Assembly: GCA_023458355.1 (NCBI GenBank)
Contig: JAEWZS010000110.1
Location: 1-5,725 of the forward strand
DNA: 5,725 bases
Direction of reading: 5' to 3'
Source of the DNA: Bacillota bacterium
GTDB lineage: Bacteria; Bacillota; Clostridia; Christensenellales; CAG-138
Made by a program: the position numbers and the translations under genes. Below, piece after piece: positions 5,277 through 5,725 of this stretch. The notes beneath the pieces were generated by a model. That model was given only the letters and a program-made list of their open reading frames with translations. It had not been told where the DNA came from and searched no databases. The stretch's first letter is position 1. Every line of letters begins with the position of its first letter.

Positions 5277-5725
5277 CGAAAAGGCTGTATCATGAGCTGC
5301 CAAATTTGACGACCTGCCTCGCAACGGTACTTGCGTGCAAAAAAACGGAAAACGGTTATGAGGTTTTACTAAATCAAACAGTACTTTTCCCTGAGGGCGG
5401 GGGGCAACTTTCAGACGAAGGATTCTTAAACGATATCCCCGTGTTCCATGTCCGCGAGGAAGGTGAATCTGTTTTTCATGAAACGAAAACGCCGCTTGAT
5501 GTAGGCACGGAAGTTACGGTGCAGCTTAATGAAGAAAAACGGCGCGACCACAGTGTACAGCATACGGGAGAGCATATACTTTCGGGTGTAGCAAACACGC
5601 TTTTTGATGCTGTCAACGTAGGCTTTCATATGGCAGAGGACTATGTGACCATCGATCTCGATAAGTTCTTGGACGAGGTACAACTGACGAAGCTTGAACG
5701 TGAGGCAAACCGCGCTGTGCAAGCG
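5273..5725 (+). CDS. Alanyl-tRNA editing protein, AlaX type (partial, runs off the right edge)
   Basis: The first 151 residues are present and the rest lies beyond the window. AlaX proteins are free-standing relatives of the alanyl-tRNA synthetase editing domain. They hydrolyse serine, and in some cases glycine, wrongly attached to tRNA-Ala. The sequence shows the small barrel motif TVLFPEGGGQLSDEG (36-50). It then has the zinc-binding H-x3-H as HTGEH (His97, His101) in the context QHTGEHILSG, followed by GFHMAEDYVTIDL (117-129), typical of the editing core. The other zinc ligands (the C-x3-H motif) would lie further right. No aminoacylation domain precedes it: the protein starts directly before the barrel, which separates it from full AlaRS. 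Whether it is the short form or a long form with a DHHA1 domain cannot be told. Its ATG overlaps the upstream TGA by four bases, with AAGGAG (5256-5261) inside the upstream gene, so translation is probably coupled. Confidence 0.92.
   Translation, partial: MTKRLYHELPNLTTCLATVLACKKTENGYEVLLNQTVLFPEGGGQLSDEGFLNDIPVFHVREEGESVFHETKTPLDVGTEVTVQLNEEKRRDHSVQHTGEHILSGVANTLFDAVNVGFHMAEDYVTIDLDKFLDEVQLTKLEREANRAVQA

Overview
The window looks like chromosomal DNA of a low-to-mid GC Firmicute, most likely a member of the Clostridia. The evidence is the gene content: two Gram-positive-type lipoproteins, an EF-P gene followed by a clostridial CD1247-like acidic zinc-ribbon gene, a YitT-family membrane protein and a free-standing AlaX-type editing protein. 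Strong Shine-Dalgarno sequences, sigma-A-type promoters and compact intrinsic terminators agree with this. I cannot name a genus. There are no rRNAs, tRNAs, CRISPR arrays, insertion sequences or phage genes.

Layout from left to right. (1) Bases 1-181 hold the C-terminal end of a multi-spanning membrane protein, probably a secondary transporter. (2) An intergenic region carries a long, near-continuous imperfect hairpin (209-298) with no U-tract, then a likely promoter (308-336). (3) Bases 375-1373 encode a substrate-binding lipoprotein of the NMT1/SsuA-like class with no ABC permease or ATPase beside it here. (4) A perfect 17-bp bidirectional terminator (1391-1427) separates it from the minus-strand pair efp (1856-2413) and a CD1247-like zinc-ribbon gene (1441-1806). 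(5) A roughly 360-bp divergent region carries a near-consensus promoter (2616-2644) and a leader of about 120 nt for the rightward genes. (6) A PrsA/SurA-like parvulin foldase lipoprotein (2774-3955) overlaps by one base (TAATG) a small divergent GIY-YIG-fold protein (3955-4266), and a terminator follows. (7) A promoter whose extended -10 element sits inside a perfect 9+9 bp inverted repeat (4364-4389) drives a YitT-family membrane protein (4419-5276). That gene overlaps by four bases (ATGA) an alanyl-tRNA editing protein (5273 to the right edge, cut off).

Two themes recur. One is translation quality: EF-P relieves stalling at proline runs, and the AlaX-type protein clears mischarged tRNA-Ala. 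The other is the cell surface: two lipoproteins, a foldase and a membrane protein. These are mostly housekeeping genes. The points most worth a second look are the apparently catalytically degenerate GIY-YIG protein coupled to the foldase, the inverted-repeat operator over the yitT promoter, the coupling of yitT with the tRNA-editing gene, and the long hairpin at 209-298.
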